A stretch of DNA of 64,000 bases from contig NC_037270.1 in assembly GCF_000002425.4 (NCBI RefSeq), positions 11,447,509 to 11,511,508 of the forward strand, read 5' to 3'. This DNA comes from Physcomitrium patens (taxonomy: Eukaryota; Streptophyta; Bryopsida; Funariales; Funariaceae). Positions within the stretch are counted from its first letter, which is position 1, and each line of letters begins with the position of its first letter. A program made the position numbers and the translations under genes. Shown here one piece after another: positions 49,550-61,407 of this stretch. The notes under the pieces were generated by a model. It was not told the DNA's origin, did not search any database, and was given only the letters and a program-made list of their open reading frames with translations.

Positions 49550-52032
49550 CTATCTCGATCTAGACCACTGGGCATCTCCGTCACGGATTGCCTTCTCGAT
49601 CAAAGACGAATTCTCCTTGGCCCGACCCCAGACCACATCAACATGCCCTTTCTCAGGCACTCCCACAAGCTTCACGTTCGAGAAAGTGCGGCTCATCTCT
49701 TCTGCCAAATGGAACTGGATCGATGTGTCAATCTCACCGTGAATGACGAGAACTTGGTGCCCACTTTCCCTGAGATTTATCAATGCTGGAATGACAGCAT
49801 GTGTGCCCGCCAGCAAGGAGTTGTGAGCGATATGCCAAGCAGCGTCATGGTAGTTTGTAAGATAATCGTGGATAAATGATCTTGGATACTCTTTCCTGCA
49901 AGCCAAGTCCACCTCTCAAAATTCACACATATTCTCAAAGAATTGATGACTGAAGCTCAAAGAATCCCCGAACTAAATTTGCAAGGTGCGCTACTAGGGA
50001 AATTTAACAAAATCAATTAAGGGAAGAATTTTAGGACATTTAGAACCAGGATGCACTCCAGAAACGTAAAGCTGCACAGCTTGGGTGGCAATTGAACTTA
50101 CTTTTTGCCAATGAGGTTGTGGAAGCGATCCACCCAGAACGTATGTTTCGCGTAGAATAAATGCCCTAGAAGTCGGCTGATGTTATAGTACTTGCAAACA
50201 GTGAGCGCACGGATACCTTTCAACTGCCACAACAATTCACGAGCGCATAAAAACAAAATCCCAGTAAACAAAACCCCAGCAAAGAATGCCATTGCCCCAG
50301 CAAAGAATGCCATTGAGTTAACCTTAGAAAAGCTCAGCAAATATGATTTGGAGCATTAGAAATAAACTTACTGTTAGCGGATCGAGGAAGGAGAAGAAGG
50401 CATCACATGGGACATGTGCAATTTCCCCGTCCTCGTTTAGACAGCTGGGAGGATACACAGGCGCAATCAGGGTAATTGACCTAACCCTCCGAGGGCAGCG
50501 TGCAGCGAGTGCAAGGGCAATGATCGAGCCCATGGAGTGCCCCACCAAGTGGAAGCTCTCTAACTTGTATTTCTGTATAACGGATTTCTCTATGGCTTCA
50601 ATTTGGTCTGTAAGGGTGTAGAGACTGTCAACAGGACGTGGACTTCGTCCACATCCTAGAAGGTCTGGCGCTAATATGAGATGCTGATTCTTCACTTCGT
50701 GTGATAAATTGGAAACTATATCAGTGTCGAACCAAAATGTGGCGGAGCTGAACATGCCGTGGATAAAGATCACCGCAGTGCGTTCTGCACCCATGCAATC
50801 TCTTTAGTATCAAGAACTTCAAGTTCCCATTCTCTTCCTTTTAATGGAAATTCGCATGAAGACTTTACAAGCGCTGTTCAAACGTGTGCACGCTAAACAA
50901 AAGCAATTCGCAGGACACGAGTTTCTGGTGGGGATAAAAGATAGGATAGGGGCTGCGGAATAAGCGCGTTACCTTTTCCTTGAGTGACATCGTGGGACGG
51001 ACACCCGGCAGCTGACTTCGAGGGATTCGGTGACGCCGAACATGCTACGCTTGAGAGCTCTCCCTGCTTTCCTGAGTAAGTCTCTTCGCTCATCACATAC
51101 AACTTGTCTGATGCAACACGCATGGGCATCAGTAGCGGGGCACACTGGCTGCAATGACATTCGGACCACCGAGGCCGAATTACGGCTCCGTTCTCTCCTT
51201 CCTGACACCACTCCAAAATCCATCAGTCCCCATATTGTGCAAGGTCGACTAGAAATAACTAGAATCTTGATGATGGTCCAACGAATCGGCGAACGATAAT
51301 GTGGTGGAAACATTCGCAAATCCTTTCCTCAAGAGAAGAGTTCACCTGTGAGCGTGTGCCAACCGCCACAACATTATCTTCAAGTTCGTTTCGGATTTCG
51401 TCTCTCAACTCAATTGACTGGCTCTGTGGCAAAATTATTTGGTCGTCTTTGGATGTATTTGAACCCAATTTCTCCTCCGGCAACAAATCCTTCACTCTCC
51501 ATCCCCAGCACTCGCACCTCCGTCGGGGTATAGGCTTCGAATTGGAGCAATCCCACACCCAGCGCGTCCTAATCCTCTTAATCTCACCTCTACGCGGCGG
51601 TCTTTGTAAAACTTGGCTCCCATGCAATGCCTCTGCGTCGTAAGCCGTCTTCAAATCATCGTAATCAACAGACTGGGACAAAACGCTGCTGATGACAATA
51701 CTCTGCTGTTGTGATGATCTGTGCTCCAGGAATAAATCCATAATCCAATAAATGACGCCCACTAGGAGATCGATGATAAACATGGTCAGATACACGAGAT
51801 CCCCTAGAAATAGCCGCAGCTTCGTGGCATATTTCCGACGAAGTTGCTTGAATGCAACTTTTGGATTGACACGGGCGCGGCCATTTCTCTGATTGCGTTC
51901 AAACTTGCTGCGCTTGGCCAATGCGAAGGTGCCCCACACGGAGCACAACGCGGCAGCAGAGATCACACCCCAGTACAACGCCGGTGGATGACGCACGCTC
52001 TCCACCATTGTTTGGGCTGCCGCTCGATCCAT
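49550..52032 (-). CDS. BODYGUARD-like alpha/beta hydrolase
   Basis: Five exons, 52032-51283, 51201-50973, 50784-50372, 50223-50102 and 49895-49550, give 619 residues with exact phases. The ATG follows an in-frame TGA. The first exon (250 residues) carries two hydrophobic segments (about 20-40 and 75-105), the second a likely membrane anchor (LVYLTMFIIDLLVGVIYWIM). A basic/acidic stretch and the family block PRWSECHCSQC follow. The hydrolase domain has oxyanion FIHGMFSSATFW, DLLGCGRSPRP, nucleophile elbow GHSMGS (Ser near 410), VIHGEIDTSI (acid) and EKGHVDVV (His). Arabidopsis BODYGUARD proteins (about 470 residues) act in the epidermal wall and are needed for cutin and suberin deposition. This protein is longer at the N-terminus. 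A cuticle role is inferred from the family; the triad appears intact. Confidence 0.88.
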
Positions 52033-53259
52033 CCTACCCAATCAAACGAGCCCCCCCGCAACTCACAACTCCCCACTCAAATCACCTCCAAATATCGTTA
52101 CTCCAACACGTATGCACTGCTTCTGGAATGCAAAGCTTCCGGGCTGAGCCGAACTAGCTATGGCTTTCGGTCTAAGGATGCTAATCTGCTGTTCCTAAAT
52201 CTCCAACATAGTCAAATTCCTACAGCTCGAATTCCTAACTAATATCAACCTGCACCAAAACTTGGACTTGAGAGCAACCCAGGCTACTAATCCAAATTGC
52301 AACGATCGAGATGTAATTAATCCAATCCTACAAATGTGCCGCGTTACCCAGGCACCACTTAACGTCTCTGATAGTACAACACTTCGTGGCATTGACCTTC
52401 AACACTTAATCCCTCACTTCTGCATGGCAACCCGGCGCTGTACAGAGCGTCAAAGGTTGACCGCTGAAATTCAAGTTACGTCAGAACGCGCTGAAAATTG
52501 AGTTTAACAATTTTCTATTGTTGCAAACCATGCACGGTTGTATTGAACAATCCGGTTATTCTCCGTTCGAGCCAAGCGAAGCAAGAACCTGACGCGAACT
52601 CATGCAGACTTTGCGAGGAATTACTCGATGCATTTGCTATCAAGACCATAACAAGATCCTAAAGCAGAGCTTGGGTATCCATCTCAAATGACTTGAGCAC
52701 GGCTCTCTGTGGGCACAGCCGCAACTAATACCTGAGTCATGCAGGACAGACGGTGTAAACACGCAGTCCTTCATCCAGCACACAAAAGCGCACATTTAAA
52801 ACTGCGTTATTCTGGAAACTGAACACCCTCCCATCAACCTAATTCCAAAAGAACAAAGCCGACTTTCTAAGCTAGCACAGGAACACGAATGACGCAGCAG
52901 CGCAGCTGTTTCCCAGAGCCTCTGATCCAGGTTCAAGCCAGAATTTACAAATAAAAAAAAACAGAATCCTGTGTCTGAATCCTACCAATTCGCAAACATC
53001 AGCAGCCCCAACTTCCTCCAAGAAGAACACGACCCATCGTCGGTCCACTAAACCCACATGGTGCGAAGAGAGAGCACCCATTGTAGGTCTACCAACACCA
53101 TCATCTCCTGAAGCACGTCGCCGATTGGATCCAGAGACGATACGACACACATCCTACGAATCTCCGAGGATCTAGACACGTCCCTGAACGAAGATGCAAC
53201 GACGCGGATGGCTGAAGATGTGAAAATCTGTTACTTTATGGAATCTCGTGCGGTACGTG
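52033..53259 (-). other. Upstream region of the BODYGUARD-like gene
   Basis: Moderate-GC sequence expected to contain the leader and promoter of the BODYGUARD-like gene. Frames on the minus strand (for example 52872-53150) are open but have no recognisable protein features. A leader intron is possible, but I cannot place it firmly. Confidence 0.35.
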
Positions 53260-53445
53260 TCAGTAATCGACAGACGGCTTCCCCCATTCACTGATTTGTT
53301 TTACCAATGTGTGGAGCCCAGCATCGATGTCCACTAGGCTCCTTTCCATGCAGTCCAGCACATGTGCGAGAAGTTCCTCTCTTTTGCTTCCAAAGGCGAT
53401 CTGATCCCACGTCCTCCCGTGGCGGTGAATTCCAGGCGTTCGTGA
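53260..53445 (-). pseudogene. Coding-like fragment, family unknown
   Basis: A 62-codon minus-strand open stretch bounded by TAG and TGA reads like a real protein end (RHGRTWDQIAFGSKREELL, then DCMERSLVDIDAGLHTLVKQ and GKPSVDY before the stop). It has no ATG at its 5' end and no clear acceptor. The adjacent minus frame 53453-53713 is also open. It could be a terminal exon, a relic of a gene, or chance. I recognise no family. Confidence 0.3.
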
Positions 53446-53794
53446 CTAGATTCTAAATATCCATCGCCTCCGCGATTTTTGGTGGATGAACGTGGATAAG
53501 CCACGGGCATGGGCTCCGGCGAATATCGTCAGTGTCTGGTAGCCGTGGTTTGGTGCACCCTCCGCCGTGCTCTGTATTCGTAATTTGAGATGTTGGGGGC
53601 ATGCCAAAGTCGAATTTTATTAATCTTTGCACACTTTCCAATACAAATATATCTCTTACATGAAACAAGGGAATAAACTCGAGGAGACAAAAATCATCTC
53701 TACTTGGCTGCATATTTATTTATTTTCATCAAAAGTGAAGTAATAACTCAACTTTTGATTATTTAGAGATGTAAATTTGTATGTTATTGTTGCA

Positions 53795-53880
53795 GATTGC
53801 CGAGAGTAGCACACAATGTGGAACAACATGGAACATAGTGGGACAGCATGGAACTTAGTGGAACAATATGCAACAGAGAG
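53795..53880. repeat. Imperfect short tandem repeat
   Basis: Units resembling GTGGAACAACATGGAACATA recur about three to four times with substitutions and small length changes (GGAACAACATGGAAC, GGGACAGCATGGAAC, GGAACAATATGCAAC). This is a decayed tandem array at the edge of the AT-rich spacer. Confidence 0.6.
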
Positions 53881-55348
53881 TTTCATGTTATATGAAGCTT
53901 CAAACAAGAAGATTACTTTACAATACATAATTTACAATGTTTTTTTTGTGGCCAACGACAGTGGTTTCCACTAATTAGTATATACATGTGTATATACTAA
54001 TTTTGATATGAAAAGTGCACCATCTATATGAATCATGGCATTTATATATCACTACTTTTTTTTTTGTGTGCAAACATTTATGATGATTCTACTTCACAAT
54101 GGGTTTAATTATATAGGAGAGTATCTCTACTATGTTACTTGTTTGTGACTGAAGGAGAATGATAAGTTAAGATTGTTCTGTTAAAAGATTGAGATCATAA
54201 CAATTTATCATGTTAAAGAGGCATCTTAATGCTTCTATAAACAGTAGAGGTGTCATCAAGTTGGTGGATTTACTATTTTTTGTATTTTTTATTTTTTTAT
54301 TTTTTTTCAAATGTTAAAACGTGGTGGTTTAATGGTATTTTTGTAGGTTGAGTATTTCAACAAATTGGAAGTATATTTAGTATTGTAAATGTCATAATCT
54401 GTATTAGAATAAAATTGTACTCTAGCCTAAGAAAGAAAAAATTAATCACTATGGTTGTTGGGCAAAATATATCTTAGAGTAGTAAGTAATAACTATTTGA
54501 GATATATTTTTATTCTCATATATCTTATAACAACAAAAAAATATATATTTTTATTTTTTCAAAAAAATAAAAAATAAACATAAAATATAAACAACTTTAA
54601 GAATTTATAACATGTAGTATCAAACCAATGTGTTTTAAATCTTTTGAAATACTTGGTGGTCTACTCAAAAGTTTTTAGTTAAGAAAGTAACAAAATTTGG
54701 TTTTATTCAAAACATGAAATAAATTTGTCAGTAGTATATATTGTAATGTTATTATTAAAATTGATATGACTATATTGTTTGGATTGGTATATATCATGAT
54801 TGTATAACTTGTGTTGTATAAATATATCATACTTTATTGGTTTCGTCTTATGGTACAATAATAAATGCTAATTAGCAAATAAGTGTGAACATGTAATGAT
54901 AATATTCAGTATATTTCTATTTTTTTTTTAGGTTCTATATAAAAATATCATCAAAAAATAAACATGGTAATTTTATACATTATCTTTATAACAAAAAAAA
55001 AACAAAAAAATAAAAAAGATAATTATTTGTGTATATATACATATGTATATACTCATATATTATAACTTTTTTGTAATTCATTCTAATTAATATTTGGAAT
55101 GTTTTTTTCTTTAAATATTTGAGATTCTTCAAAGAATGCAACAATAATGTTGCTTCTTATTATTTCTTATTTTAATACAACATAATTTATAAAGGCCAAT
55201 CCAAAATTTACATTTTATTGTTTTACTTATACCTGTAATAGTTTAAATTTCAACATATTTATAAATACAAAAGATTAAATATATGAATATAAATATAAAT
55301 ATTTTAAAATAAAAAGATATTTGTATTTATATAGTCATGTGTATATAA

Positions 55349-55379
<31 letters not shown>

Positions 55380-56096
55380 TAATTTTCTTATTCATGATTT
55401 AAAAAAAAAAAAAAAAAAAAACTTTAAATTCCATGTGACTTTGTAAAAACAATTTAGCCATCTTGGGATAGTGTAGAGTTTCTTTGAAATAATGTGTGAT
55501 ATTCTTTACTAATATTTAAAAAAAAAATTGTTAAATAATTTATTTTTAATTAAAAATATACATATATTTTTTAATTTTTTAATGAATCCCATAACTAAGC
55601 TTTAAGTTTTTTTAAGGTGCAATTTGTAGATACTCTACAAAAAACTTTCAACACAGATGTTATGTAAAAGATTAAATGCCTCACTTTATATATATGTATA
55701 TGTATATATATTATATTGATTTTTTATTTTTTATTTATTAAACTTTACCTATGTAGTGATAAGTTGATACATACTTTAAAAAATTATTTAATATCTATTA
55801 GTTGATTAAAGTCCAATCTACTTAATTGCCTAATTTTATTTTTTTGTTTTCTTTTTTTAAAAAAATCTCAAGGAACTACAGGCTATACAATTTTATTGAT
55901 TTTAAATTAAATTATATATTTATAAATTATTCAAAGTAGAAATCAGATTTATCAGGATTTGAGTAAAATTTTATTTGGTAATGAATGCTTTAGTACTAGA
56001 TGTTGCTACTGCTATTGCTTTTCTTTGTTATTTAGTATTTGTTGTTGTAATCTACATGTTTGGTGTTTCTTGTTGCAATCCAATTTTTCAGGGCTC

Positions 56097-56120
56097 TTTT
56101 TTTTTTTTTTTTTTTTTTTT
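56097..56120. repeat. Poly-T tract (24 nt)
   Basis: Twenty-four consecutive T residues in the AT-rich spacer. No coding sequence adjoins it, so it is treated as a mononucleotide repeat rather than a retroposon tail. Confidence 0.85.
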
Positions 56121-56809
56121 TATTTCTTTTTACTATCAGATGTAACTGACTATTTACTTACAAATTATTGTTTACACATCAACCATTATTTAAATTAATG
56201 TTTATTTTCAACATATACATTTGTCAGGATTTTTAATAATTTAATACACAATGTTATTTATTTATCTATTATAATTTTTTTCTCTAATATGTTTTAAATT
56301 GCGGCATCTTCATGCAGATAAATTATAATGTAATAAAAAACTAAAAATACAAGAGAACAATTTCATTTGAGGTTTAACCATCATTTGTCAATTCTTTCCT
56401 GTTGTTTTTAATTTTAATATAAATTTTTTTACTTGGTTAAATTTTTTTTGTGGTCTAGTGGTTGTCATAAATACAAGTATTTTCAAATTCTCAATGAAGT
56501 CGTGCATAAAAATATCATAGTTACACATATTACTTAAAGTGATTAGAAGTATTTTTGCATTTTTTGAGTATATCACATTAATAATGTGTTATTCATAAAA
56601 TATGAAGAAAGCTTATTAGATCTGAATTGGATTCAAATATATAATATAATTAGTATTATTCAAAAGATCTTTTACAATGAATAGTTTGAAGTATAATTTT
56701 AAAAACAAATAACAAAAACTTCAAAAAGTTTGAACCACGTTACAATTGAATGTTGCAAATTCATGCATCATTTTCAACTTGTATACAAATTTGAATCTCA
56801 TTTATTTAG

Positions 56810-56810
<1 letters not shown>

Positions 56811-56846
<36 letters not shown>
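56811..56846. repeat. (TA)n microsatellite
   Basis: An uninterrupted TA run of about 36 nt in an AT-rich spacer. Confidence 0.9.
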
Positions 56847-56852
<6 letters not shown>

Positions 56853-57239
56853 AAAACACCTTCTAATACTATTTCTATTGATTTGGTGTATGTAAGTCAT
56901 TATAATCAAGTGGCAAGTAAGAACAATAACATCGAAAAGTAGAAAAGAGAAAAGAAAAGAAATGAACTCAGAAAAGCTACACACTTGGAGGGTCTACACA
57001 CTAAAATGTGGAAGATTCATGAAAGAAATCAAACTGCAAGCCAGCGAGGAAAAACATTTGTCTTTTAAATCAAAGTGGAGAGGCAACTAACATAAAACAG
57101 GAGTAATAATCCTTCACTTTTTGTCTATTTGTAATAGAATGTGATAAAATCTAAAAAAAATCAACTTGGATTCCCAAAGATTTCTTTCTCTCCACCCACC
57201 TTCTCAAATATAATTTCAAGTGCAGAAATAAATTTTATG

Positions 57240-58868
57240 TGTATTAAAACTAGAAAGAGAGTCCACCGTATGCCTGAGCTCCGAAAGGGATGCCGACGCC
57301 GAGGCAGGAGTCGGAGAAGCTGGGCACACATGGTGCTCTCTTTACTGCACTTGAGATTGTACGTGTGTGTGTGTCATTCTGATTTTTGGCTTTCTCACCG
57401 CCGCTCTCACTTTTTCCACCCCATCCACAGATTCACTCCACAACAAAAAAAAACAATGGGTGGTGACGCTGCAGATTCCAATGCGTTGAAGTCTTCCGCA
57501 GCGCATGCTCGGGTGTAGATTGCCAGCAGGTGACTCCCGCTGACGGGGATGATACTGGCCTTTCAGAGCGAGGAGGTGATTGTTGCTGATTGCGAGGCTT
57601 GCTTGTAGGGTCACATCGCAGGTGCTAACTTAGTACAATCGTGGAAGCTTTGAGGAAAATATAAAAGCCTGGGAACAGTGCATTGTGTAGGATTTTTATT
57701 GTTGCGAGGGTGGGTGTTTCTTCTGGATGGTGGAAGAGCTCGTGGTGTAGGACGTTTGAGCCCTGAGATGAGTCGGAGGTGAATCTCTTTTATGCTGCAG
57801 CTGCCGTGAGGTGGGTGCATTCGCTGACAAGTTGAACGGTGCATTTGTGTGGTTTGAAGGGTGGAGTTAACGGTTTTGAGGATTCAGCAAGGAAGGAGGG
57901 AGGTGGAATTTTTTCAGAGAGCGACGCTCCGAGGGGTTTTAGGTTCTTGTGATGTGTGTTGATATATTTGCCGGCTGTTGTGAGGGAAGTTGCGTTGGTC
58001 GCATTTCGATTTTAGAGCTTGTGAGGAAGCTTTGGCAGTGTGTAGGAGTTGGGAAGTGGGTGAGAATGGATTCGAGGGCTGGTAGTGACATTTTGAGCGT
58101 TGCTGGCTGTGGGAAATTGTTTGCGAAGACAAGGTAATAGTTTAAGTGGATCTGATACTGAGGTACGCAGGGGCTGCGTTGAGGAGTCATGCGGGAGGCT
58201 TTCACAAAGTTCCCGTTTAGGCGGCAGAGCCATCACTCAAGCCATGCTCATTTCTTGGTCAGTGGCTTTTTCTCTGGCTCCAGATGTTCGGCATGTTTCC
58301 AAGTGTTGGCTTGGTCGTTGTCAGTTGGAATTTGAAATTGTTAGAAACATTCAAAGACCTGTGGTCTTCCGCACTTGCTATTTTTATACTAGCTATGGTT
58401 TCAATCCTCCTTTCTCACAGCACCCACTAACCAAACCACCAAACACTGTGGGATATGCATTTTGAGACATTCACAAGGAAGCACAAGTACTTCGAGAGTC
58501 CTCGAAGCACAATGTAGACTTACGAATTACCCTAAGATAAAGCTTTCAGAAAGCTTTGGGAAATTTGTATTGAGAAGTTGCTGTGTCTGGAATCTTGCAC
58601 ACTGAATGGTCTGGGATTAACAGCAATGGTGCCTATGTCTGAGAAGGGTAGAGACCTAATAACTTCAACGTAAGCGTTTTTGTAGTCACATACAGTAGAG
58701 GGATCTTTATATTTTAGCGAGGGATATGTTCAGGAATCGCAATTTGGTTGTTATCAAACTTGGGCGTCTGAGATGCAGCTTGAGAGATTTCCCGTGTGAG
58801 GTGTGCACGAAAGGAACACCTTTTGCAGCGAGAATACCAAGTGTAAGTTGTTGCTTCGGTTTATTTCT
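57240..58868 (+). other. GC-richer, probably transcribed leader region
   Basis: Composition changes from AT-rich spacer to mixed sequence near 57.24 kb. It contains several short ATG-initiated frames, for example 57455-57517 (MGGDAADSNALKSSAAHARV), and donor-like sites such as GTAATA near 58134. It could be the long, intron-containing 5' leader of the coding candidate at 58869-59502. I see no convincing conserved protein in it. Confidence 0.3.
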
Positions 58869-59502
58869 ATGCAGGATTGTAGGGTCGAGGAGGACCGGAC
58901 CATCTCCGCCGCTGCAGTGCACGGTGTGCCGCCTTTGGAGACCTTCGAAGCTGTGGAGCATCCATCGGAGTTAGTGAATGTTGATCAGCCAGCTTCGTGC
59001 CCGCCCCCAGAGCGCTGTATCCAGCAGGATGGGTTGATGTAGAAAGAAAACCACGAGAAGAATCCACGGCAACAAGGCTTCGTTGTGGCACGCACAGGCC
59101 TCCTGCCACGCCAGCTAGTCCACCACAGCCCCCGGGAAAAGTACCTGCTCGCAACGCACCGCGCACCGAAGTGCACAGTCACAAGAGTGAAGGAGTGATT
59201 TGGTTCCTTGGTTATCGATCATTGGCGCAGCTAGTGGTGCAGGATCCACAGATGCATTTGTACAATGTTTTTCTCCGTCATTTCCTGTATCGGAATTATC
59301 CACTGAAGAAGCAGCCGCACAGAGTTCGGAGACAGGTTCGAAGCAAGTGGACTCGGGCCTGTACACACAGCATGGTTGAGTTGGGTGCCAATGTGATCGG
59401 CACATTGGTTCTCCCACAAGCCCATCTCCAAATTCTCCAGCGAGATCACCCCTGCTCAGTCTCGATGATCGTCGCTACTCTGGGTCGATCGCATCCATTT
59501 AG
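58869..59502 (+). pseudogene. Frame-disrupted coding candidate, family unknown
   Basis: A good start at 58869 opens a 57-residue segment with a strongly protein-like pattern (ISAAAVHGVPPLETFEAVEH, then DQPASCPPPE) and a stop at 59040-59042. From about 59033 another frame continues with a basic Pro-rich segment (VERKPREESTATRLRCG, PPATPASPPQPPGK). From about 59214 the third frame runs Ser/Glu-rich (SELSTEEAAAQSSETGSKQ). After one TGA it ends in SPTSPSPNSPARSP and a stop at 59500-59502. The gaps are too short for plant introns. It may be a decayed gene, a gene with sequence errors, or a 57-residue small protein with unrelated 3' sequence. Minus-strand frames here are also open because the region is GC-rich. 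Confidence 0.33.
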
Positions 59503-60760
59503 ACTTGAACTACACAACTGCTTTTCTTTCTTCCTTTTCTAGAATTGTCCAATGACTGCATGTTGCCTTTGTTCGAGCTTGTTGTCGTTGCAATCTTATG
59601 ATGTGGGAGCCTCGGTTTGGCAGGAACGAGACGTCCCGAGAACGGAGACGAGCCACCTGAGAGTTTCATCTCGTTAAAATACTGTGAATTAAGAACTCTA
59701 AGCTTTCAATATGTATATACATATATAAAATTGTTTTTATTTCAAGCACCAACTCAAACCTCAACTCAGATGCCTTTTTTCTTCTTTTCGTTTCGTCCCA
59801 CACAACACTGGCGTCTTCCATTCCAATTAACAAGCAATTTGTGAGGGTTATAGCTTGATCTTAGTATTGGTTGCGTGCCACTTCCTACACAACCTCTATA
59901 CTCAGCCATTATCATTAATTCACTCTAGTTCCATAAGTATGTATTCATTTGCTGAAATTTCACCTGCTTCTGTGCCCATACTTCAGCGCATCATGCTGTG
60001 TCAGCTGTGTTACGCTCTGCGCATGCTTGCGCTCATGCGATTTGCGTGCGATAAAATTAGGTCCACTCCAGCTTTGACTCGACCGAAATCCTGTCTCTGC
60101 CAGGAATGGCCGCCACACAGCGCATGTCTGAGGGAAACGATCGAAAACAATCAACGCAGGTCGTTGTTGTCTGAGATTGTGTGACTACAGAATCTAGGGA
60201 CGATAAGCGCAGACTATTTCTCACGCGGCGATAAATCGATTACCAATGCTAGGAAATTGGCATGGAGGATGCTCCCATGAGCTTAATTTGTACAGCTCAC
60301 CCTCATTTCGCTGCGGGCTAGTAAATATTTTTTCATGATTTTAAAATGTTTTTCTTCTACTTCTTCTTCTTCCTCTTCTTCTTTCTTGGACTGGGGAATT
60401 GCATAGAGAATTATGCAGTTCAATTGGAGCTGCTTCCGAGAGCACACAAGCTATGTTCGCTCCTGGTACTTTTTGCAATTGTGGTCAATGTTTCTGTTAA
60501 GCCAACATAGTATCTTGCTTTCCTTTAGTTCAATAGGAACCTCCCAACGAAAAACACACATGTTCGAAGAAATATCCCTTCAACCAGACTGATCAGCCAC
60601 AGCACGTCATCTTGAATTTCTCGCAAGAGATGTGGTGCTATAAAGTGTTGCGACTTTACAGTCTTTCGCATCGTGGTACCCCGAAGATGACACCACAATT
60701 GACAAAGGCAAGGAGAACTAGCGATTCTGTTAGTTACTGTTGCTAACTTTCGAGCACTTA
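59503..60760. other. Intergenic, no gene seen
   Basis: Mixed-composition sequence with a CTT/CTTCTT-rich tract at about 60355-60390. No conserved coding exon or RNA gene is visible on either strand. Confidence 0.5.
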
Positions 60761-60762
60761 CA

Positions 60763-61080
60763 ATGTCAGCTGCAGCTGTACTTGGCAACATATTATGGGG
60801 CGAATTTGCATCCTCTGCAGACCTATGGAACGTCGGGCAATTTGGGGTACCGATCAAGGGCAGCTTCACTATCAACCCGACATAGAATTTGACGCAGCAA
60901 AGCCATTAGAGCATATTTGAAAACAACACGATGGAAGAGAGCCTGCATGAGGCCATTGAAAACATTCACGAGGTTCAAGTAATTGATCAACTTACTAAAT
61001 AATTTCGAAGATGTACAGGATAAGCGCAACGACGCTCTCAATCTGCAAATTGCCGAAGAAAGAATCAACGACGACTCCTA
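60763..61080 (+). pseudogene. Short coding-like fragments
   Basis: Three plus-strand pieces look protein-like: 60763-60885 (40 residues, VLGNILWGEFASSADLWNV), 60931-61002 (23 residues, LHEAIENIHEVQVIDQL) and, one frame over, about 61007-61080 (EDVQDKRNDALNLQIAEERI). They are separated by stops and a frame change. They could be remnants of one small gene, or chance. No family is recognised. Confidence 0.22.
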
Positions 61081-61194
61081 AAAGTCTCTTGCGCCGCTTC
61101 TGTGACGCCATAGCTGGCCATAGCTCGCCATCGCCATCGCCATCGTGGTGACGTCTGCGCTTGAGAGCGGACTCGAGGACGTAGGGTACCGCGG

Positions 61195-61407
61195 GAACAA
61201 CCCTAAACCTTGACCTCTTCCTCCTCCCTTGACGCTAGAGTCTGGAGAAGCTAGGTTTGTCCTGGCTTTTGTATAGTGTCTCCGCTGGCCCTGTGCCGTT
61301 GCAGCTGCAAGCTTCCACATTGTCCTGTTCCTCTAGTTTGAATTCGTTGTGCTCTCCTTCGACGTTCAGCCTTTCCAAGTGCGCGTCGGCGTCCTACTCT
61401 GGCAGCG
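61195..61407 (+). promoter_or_regulatory. Leader/promoter region of the SR-like gene with telo-box-like motif
   Basis: A CCCTAAACC motif near 61201 precedes a pyrimidine-rich leader that ends at the ATG of the SR-like gene. Telo-box-like and pyrimidine-rich elements are typical near starts of plant RNA-processing and translation genes. The exact transcription start is not visible. Confidence 0.35.

Larger units (their letters stand above)
53890..57140. other. AT-rich intergenic spacer
   Basis: Very AT-rich, with many A/T homopolymers, a poly-T tract at 56097-56120, poly-A near 55401-55420 and (TA)n near 55358-55382 and 56811-56846. Reading frames are short and of low complexity. I see no gene or intact mobile element. 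Confidence 0.6.

Noticed and set aside
53890-57140. AT-rich spacer as an intact LTR retrotransposon
   Set aside because: No paired long repeats, primer-binding site or reverse transcriptase/integrase motifs could be seen.
58867-59449. Several long overlapping minus-strand frames
   Set aside because: They mirror the GC-richer plus-strand candidate and lack recognisable motifs or splice structure; likely shadow frames.
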